Positions 59,559-64,000 of a stretch of 64,000 bases of DNA are shown here, one piece after another. Below the pieces are notes generated by a model. That model saw only the letters and a program-made list of their open reading frames with translations. It had not been told where the DNA came from and made no database searches. The DNA is from Candidatus Bathyarchaeota archaeon (GTDB taxonomy: Archaea; Thermoproteota; Bathyarchaeia; Bathyarchaeales; SOJC01). The stretch is from the NCBI GenBank assembly GCA_023131225.1, contig JAGLZW010000009.1:1-64000 (forward strand). Reading direction: 5' to 3'. The first letter of the stretch is position 1. Each line of letters opens with the position of its first letter. A program made the translations under genes and the position numbers.

Positions 59559-60659
59559 ATGAGACTCCACAAAAAAATAAAAGACATCGCTTCAAGCTAT
59601 CACCCTGATAAAGTCAAGATAGGCGTTCTAGGTTCACATTCCGCCTTAGAAATCGCTCATGGAGCAAAACAGGAAAGCCTTGAGGTGGTTGTGGTTTGCC
59701 AAAAAGGAAGAGAAAAAACATACACAAAACACTACAAAAACCTGTTCACCTATGCCTTAGTATTAGAGAAGTTTGTTGACATAATTAAAGATGAAAATCA
59801 GGAAAAACTGCGAGAACTGAACACGATTTTTGTTCCAAACAGGTCTTTTTCAGTATATGTGGGATATGATAACATAGAAAACGATTTTCTAATTCCAATC
59901 TTCGGAAATAGGCGCATTCTAAGAGCTGAGGAAAGAAATCTGCCAAAAAACCAATACTATTTGTTGAAAAAAGCAGGCATAAAAATGCCGAAAATCTTCA
60001 GCTCCCCCGAAGATATAAACCAACTGGTAATAGTCAAAGTTCCTGAAAAACAAAGAAAAATTGAGCGCGCCTTCTTCTACGCCTCTTCACCAGAAGAATA
60101 CATTAAAAGAGCCGAAGAAAGAATAAGAAAAGGCGTAATCGACAGACATGCTTTGGAAGAAGCCATAATTGAGGAATATATTGTAGGAGCAAAGTTCAAC
60201 GCGAACTTCTTCTGGTCCCCACTAGACGACGAAATAGACCTTTTAGGGTTTGATAGGCGAATCCAAACAAACTTGGACGGCGTTTTAGATTTGCCCGCCG
60301 ACGAACAATTAGAGGCTAAGATAACCGTGCAAAATGTCGAAGTGGGACACATGGGCGCCACAATGCGAGAGTCACAATTGGAAAAAATTTTCGCAGCTGG
60401 AGAACAATTTGTCGAAGTATGCAAAAAAGAGTACCCGCCAGGCATGATAGGGCTTTTTGCACTGCAAGGTGCTATGAACAAAAACCTTGAATTCTATGTC
60501 TTCGATGTTAGCCATAGAATTCCAGGGTGCCCATGCGTAGAGCCAACTTCACCCTACATGAAATACAAGTATGGAAAGGAAGTTGGACCTGGAAGAAGGG
60601 TAGCTATAGAGATTAAGAAGGCAATAAAGCAAAAGAAGCTTGAGGTAATAGTGACTTGA
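59559..60659 (+). CDS. purP: FAICAR synthetase PurP, copy 1
   Basis: 366 aa from ATG 59559; the ATG at 59499 would add 20 residues. IGVLGSHSALEIAHGAKQES, FLIPIFGNRRILRAEERN, EYIVGAKFNANFFWSPLDDE and FDVSHRIPGCPCVEPTSPYM match the ATP-grasp PurP family, which makes FAICAR from AICAR, ATP and formate. The stop overlaps the next start by 4 bp. Confidence 0.88.
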   Translation: MRLHKKIKDIASSYHPDKVKIGVLGSHSALEIAHGAKQESLEVVVVCQKGREKTYTKHYKNLFTYALVLEKFVDIIKDENQEKLRELNTIFVPNRSFSVYVGYDNIENDFLIPIFGNRRILRAEERNLPKNQYYLLKKAGIKMPKIFSSPEDINQLVIVKVPEKQRKIERAFFYASSPEEYIKRAEERIRKGVIDRHALEEAIIEEYIVGAKFNANFFWSPLDDEIDLLGFDRRIQTNLDGVLDLPADEQLEAKITVQNVEVGHMGATMRESQLEKIFAAGEQFVEVCKKEYPPGMIGLFALQGAMNKNLEFYVFDVSHRIPGCPCVEPTSPYMKYKYGKEVGPGRRVAIEIKKAIKQKKLEVIVT

Positions 60660-61735
60660 TCGAGATAGAAGAGATATTAAATAATTATGACAAAGACAAA
60701 ATCTCCATTGGTACTATTGGCTCGCATTCAGCCCTTAACATTTTCAAAGGTGCCAAAGACGAAGGATTGCGCACTGTGTGTATCTGCAAAAAGAGTGATG
60801 AAATCGTTTATCGAAGGTTTCCAGTAACCGACGAAATTCTCTTGGTTGAGGATTTTAGAGAACTTCTAGACGACAGGATTCAGGAAAAACTGCGAAGGCT
60901 GAATACAATTCTCATTCCCCATGGCTCGTTCAACGCTTACCTAGATTTGGATGAAGTAATGGACGATTTATGTGTGCCAATGTTTGGAAACAGACAGTTG
61001 CTTCAATGGGAGGTTGACAGAAAAAAACAGGAAATATGGCTAAGAAGAGCCGATTTGCAGCTGCCTAAGACCTTCGACGAGCCAGACAACATAGAAGGAT
61101 TGACAATTGTGAAGTTTCCAGGCGCAAAGGGTGGAAAGGGCTATTTCCTTGTAGATTCTCCGGAAGCCTTCTACCGAAAATCGGAAGATATGATTCGGAA
61201 AGGCTTTATAAAAAAAGAAGATGTAGGTAAGATTCACTTGCAAGAATATATTTTCGGCGTGACAGTTTATCCATCATATTTCCGTTCGCTGCTCCGCAAA
61301 AGGGTTGAATTGCTGTGTGTAGATAGACGCTACGAGTCTTCTATCGATAGTCTTGGACGCATTCCCGCAGAGGAACAGCTTAAGATGAATTGCTTGGCTC
61401 CCACTTATACGGTTATTGGCAACTTTCCAATAACACTAAGGGAATCATTGCTTTCCAAGTATATACGGATGGGCGACAATGTGGTGAAGGTTTCTGAGGA
61501 AATTGCTCCTCCAGGTATTATAGGACCGTTCTGCCTTGAAACGATAGTTAACGACGTTCCGGAAGTTTTTGTGTTTGAAATATCTGCTAGGATAGTTGCT
61601 GGAACAAATGTTGGCGTAGGCACATCGCCATATTCTTATTTGATGTATGGCGAACGAATTTATATGGGCAGAAGAATTGCCATGGAGGTAAAAAGCGCTG
61701 TGGCCGAAGGAAAAATAGGTGAAGTTGTAACCTGA
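60656..61735 (+). CDS. purP: FAICAR synthetase PurP-like, copy 2
   Basis: 359 aa from TTG 60656. SIGTIGSHSALNIFKGAKDE, DLCVPMFGNRQLLQWEVDRK, VKFPGAKGGKGYFLVDSPEA and VFEISARIVAGTNVGVGTSP are the family motifs. The Gly-rich loop PGAKGGKGYF is better formed here than in copy 1, where the matching place is VPEKQRKIERAFFYA. One copy may have another substrate. Confidence 0.88.
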   Translation: MIEIEEILNNYDKDKISIGTIGSHSALNIFKGAKDEGLRTVCICKKSDEIVYRRFPVTDEILLVEDFRELLDDRIQEKLRRLNTILIPHGSFNAYLDLDEVMDDLCVPMFGNRQLLQWEVDRKKQEIWLRRADLQLPKTFDEPDNIEGLTIVKFPGAKGGKGYFLVDSPEAFYRKSEDMIRKGFIKKEDVGKIHLQEYIFGVTVYPSYFRSLLRKRVELLCVDRRYESSIDSLGRIPAEEQLKMNCLAPTYTVIGNFPITLRESLLSKYIRMGDNVVKVSEEIAPPGIIGPFCLETIVNDVPEVFVFEISARIVAGTNVGVGTSPYSYLMYGERIYMGRRIAMEVKSAVAEGKIGEVVT

Positions 61736-61785
61736 CTATCTCGCTAACATGCAACTTTCTTCTGTTTGGAGATCTTTTGTCCAGT

Positions 61786-64000
61786 TTATCTCCACTTCAA
61801 TATTTTTCTGTTATAGAAAATCTCTGGAAGTATTAGAAAACCAGACATAGCAGTCACTATGACAAGGGCCCATTCAAGCGGATCATCCATCACTACTGTT
61901 CCAAACAGTCCAATAAACGGCACAAGAATTGTCAGGATTGCTGAGCCTATAACAGCAATTAGCAAGAATTTATTTGAAAGGAATCCTACTTTGAAAGCGT
62001 TGTGTTTCTCAGATCGACAATTCCATACGACGAATAACTCCTGCAGCGTCGCTCTTGTAAAAGCCATAGTTCTAGCCTGTGCCAACTTCAGCTCTGTCAA
62101 AGGTCCGGGAAGCAGATAGTACTGCCAGTAGAATAGACCTCCAGTTAAGAGGAATTGTAGTGTAAAAGTGGTAATTATCGAGGCCATTCTTCCATGTAAC
62201 ACTCCTTCTTTCGGATTTCGTGGAGGTCTTTGCATCACATCTTTCTCTGGAGGATCCATTGTTAATGCAAGGGCTGGCCCTCCATCAGTCACTAGGTTTA
62301 GCCATAGAATCATACCTGCGGTTAGAGGAAGTTCGAGGCCTAGTAATGCAAAAGCTCCGATAAGTGCCAACTCATCAAAGTTGCATCTTAGTAGAAAGAA
62401 GGAGAACTTCCTTATGTTGTCATAAATTGTGCGTCCGCCTTCTACGGCACTAACAATTGTGGCGAAGTTATCATCCGCAAGCACCATGTCCGCTGCCTCT
62501 TTCGTTACATCCGTGCCTGTAATGCCCATAGCAATCCCTATGTCTGCCTGCTTCAACGCTGGAGCATCATTAACGCCGTCTCCAGTCATGGCAACGATTT
62601 CCCCTTTCTTCCTTAAGGCTTTCACAATTCGAAGCTTATGTTCAGGGGAAACTCTTGCATAGACCCTTATGTCCTTAACAATCTTTTCAAACTCTTCATC
62701 ACTCATAGTATCAAGTTCAGCGCCTGTTAAAGCCATGTCAGCAGGGTTACCCTTGATTATGCCTATTTCTTTGGCCACTGCTACAGCAGTAAGTTTGTGG
62801 TCGCCAGTTATCATAATGGTCTTGATGCCTGCTTGTTGACACAACTTATTAGCTTCTTTAGCTTCTTCCCTTGGAGGATCAATCATCCCCACTAAGCCTA
62901 CAAACACCAAGTCGCTTTCTACATGCTTGTTTATCTCTTCTGTTTTGCTGAGTTCGCGGAAGTCTTCAGGTTTAATGTCGGTTAATTCTTTGAAAGCCAC
63001 TCCCAGCACACGGAGCGCGTCAGTTGCCATTTGCCCGTTTGTTTTCAAAATCTTTTGTTTTTCTTTTTTGGTTAGTTTTTTTGGTTCTCCGTTTTTGAAG
63101 ATTTTCGTGCAGCGATCTAGAATGACTTCGGGGGCACCTTTCATGAAAGCCAGCAATTTCTCTTCAGACATTTCGTGAACGGTTGTCATTCGTTTCCTTT
63201 CTGAAGTGAAGGGTATTTCGTGAACCCGAGGATATTTCTTCTCTAATTCTTTCTTTGTCATTCCTGCTTTTGTCGCTGCAACGATCAAAGCTCCTTCTGT
63301 TGTGTCGCCGATTACTTTCTCGCCATCATACGATGCGTTGGTACAAACTGCACCAGCGCCAAGAAGCAAATTTAGATTTGTGTCTTCCTTTGCGTCTGAA
63401 GGCTTGCTATCCAGCAGAAATTGTCCCTTTGCCTCGTAGCCCACGCCTGTGACTTCAATCATTTCGCTGTTTGTGAAAATTTTGCGGACAGTCATTTCAC
63501 CTTTCGTTAGTGTACCGGTTTTATCGGAGCAAATCACAGTAGTAGCGCCTAGAGTTTCTGCAGAAGCAAGCCGTCTAATTATTGCATTTCGTTTCGCCAA
63601 CTCACGAGCTCCTAAAGCTAGTGAGATTGTTACTACTGCTGGAAGACCTTCTGGAACCGCTGATACCGCCAACGCAACTGCTGTCATGAAGTTCTCTACT
63701 ACTGTTCCAGGTCTCGCGGGGTCCAACAGTTCTAGGACAAATATGGCGATACATGCAAAAACGATAATTATTCCTAACTTCTTTGCAAAGCTTTCCAGCT
63801 TAAGCTTTAACGGTGTTTCCTCTACTTCAACTGATTGCACCATTTCAGCGATTTTTCCAAACTCGGTTTCCATGCCAGTAGAAGTTACTACAGCCTTTCC
63901 TCGACCATATGTTACATAAGTCGCCGTAAATATCATATTTCTTCTATCGGCTACAGGCGCATTTTCATCAACAGTTTCGGTTCTTTTCCCTACTTGTGTA
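61786..64000 (-). CDS. P-type Ca2+-transporting ATPase (5' end outside window)
   Basis: The frame stays open to base 64000 (upstream residues QVGKRTETVDENAPVADRRN), so the gene is cut by the edge; ATG 63936 is internal. 738 codons seen. ICSDKTGTLTKGEMT is the phosphorylation site, TGDGVNDAPALKQADIGIAM the hinge, and PEGLPAVVTISLALGARELA the M4 ion path of the IIA (SERCA/PMR1) group. Exports Ca2+ or Mn2+. Confidence 0.93.
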   Translation of the reverse strand, partial: TQVGKRTETVDENAPVADRRNMIFTATYVTYGRGKAVVTSTGMETEFGKIAEMVQSVEVEETPLKLKLESFAKKLGIIIVFACIAIFVLELLDPARPGTVVENFMTAVALAVSAVPEGLPAVVTISLALGARELAKRNAIIRRLASAETLGATTVICSDKTGTLTKGEMTVRKIFTNSEMIEVTGVGYEAKGQFLLDSKPSDAKEDTNLNLLLGAGAVCTNASYDGEKVIGDTTEGALIVAATKAGMTKKELEKKYPRVHEIPFTSERKRMTTVHEMSEEKLLAFMKGAPEVILDRCTKIFKNGEPKKLTKKEKQKILKTNGQMATDALRVLGVAFKELTDIKPEDFRELSKTEEINKHVESDLVFVGLVGMIDPPREEAKEANKLCQQAGIKTIMITGDHKLTAVAVAKEIGIIKGNPADMALTGAELDTMSDEEFEKIVKDIRVYARVSPEHKLRIVKALRKKGEIVAMTGDGVNDAPALKQADIGIAMGITGTDVTKEAADMVLADDNFATIVSAVEGGRTIYDNIRKFSFFLLRCNFDELALIGAFALLGLELPLTAGMILWLNLVTDGGPALALTMDPPEKDVMQRPPRNPKEGVLHGRMASIITTFTLQFLLTGGLFYWQYYLLPGPLTELKLAQARTMAFTRATLQELFVVWNCRSEKHNAFKVGFLSNKFLLIAVIGSAILTILVPFIGLFGTVVMDDPLEWALVIVTAMSGFLILPEIFYNRKILKWR

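Noticed and set aside
1-64000. CRISPR array, rRNA genes or transposase
   Set aside because: No regularly spaced repeats, no rRNA signature stretches and no DDE or serine/tyrosine recombinase motifs were seen on either strand.

Overview
The window is archaeal and reads as a TACK-group chromosome, most likely Bathyarchaeia. This rests on gene content: ribosomal proteins L13e and S17e, an archaeal histone, protein-only RNase P subunits (Rpp30, Pop5), AMP phosphorylase, two PurP paralogues, an Hjc-type resolvase, an ATP-dependent DNA ligase, Lhr helicase, CofE for coenzyme F420, and secreted PKD/dockerin proteins. TTG starts are common, and 4-nt start/stop overlaps link operon genes. The species cannot be named from this.

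Layout. 1-1.9 kb: 3' part of an acetyl-CoA synthetase. 1.9-15.4 kb: an A/T-rich accessory island. It holds (a) a + strand set of NurA-like nuclease, HerA-like ATPase, a 51-aa protein, an SMC/Rad50-like ATPase without Mre11 or zinc hook, and a winged-helix-like protein, followed by a Dam-type adenine methyltransferase with its own promoter; (b) a convergent - strand trio of SIR2-like protein, unknown protein and degenerate-Walker ATPase; (c) a truncated second methyltransferase and small unknown genes. Long alternating purine/pyrimidine runs built on GCATGC and paired TTTTTTACAA/TTGTAAAAAA motifs occur at the island edges and at broken genes. The two gene sets look like neighbouring antiviral systems, and set (a) is the best candidate for an undescribed system.

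15.5-26.5 kb: core genes. These are L13e, a COG1325-like RNA-binding protein, Rpp30, Pop5 and a hydrogenase maturation protease, then a regulator with a MinD-like ATPase, an HD hydrolase, MobA, CofE, a HemL-like aminotransferase, a PD-(D/E)XK protein, a methyltransferase, Hjc and a CBS protein. 26.6-31.5 kb: a decayed stretch with small genes, a BtrH-like gene split by one in-frame TGA, a pseudogene, YjbQ and a frameshifted hotdog thioesterase.

31.5-41.6 kb: DNA ligase, a TPR-like protein, a Uri-type GIY-YIG protein, AMP phosphorylase, histone, TatD, S17e, MoaD, a phosphoesterase and a PUA protein. 41.8-54.5 kb: surface proteins, an Lrp regulator, a hydrolase, an orphan tRNA 3'-half-like sequence, a redox operon with a CoA-binding/thioredoxin fusion, an M20 peptidase with a nitroreductase, and a KaiC-like ATPase. 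54.5-64 kb: adenylate kinase, a methyltransferase, a Cys-rich protein, Lhr, tandem PurP genes and a P-type Ca2+ ATPase cut by the window edge.
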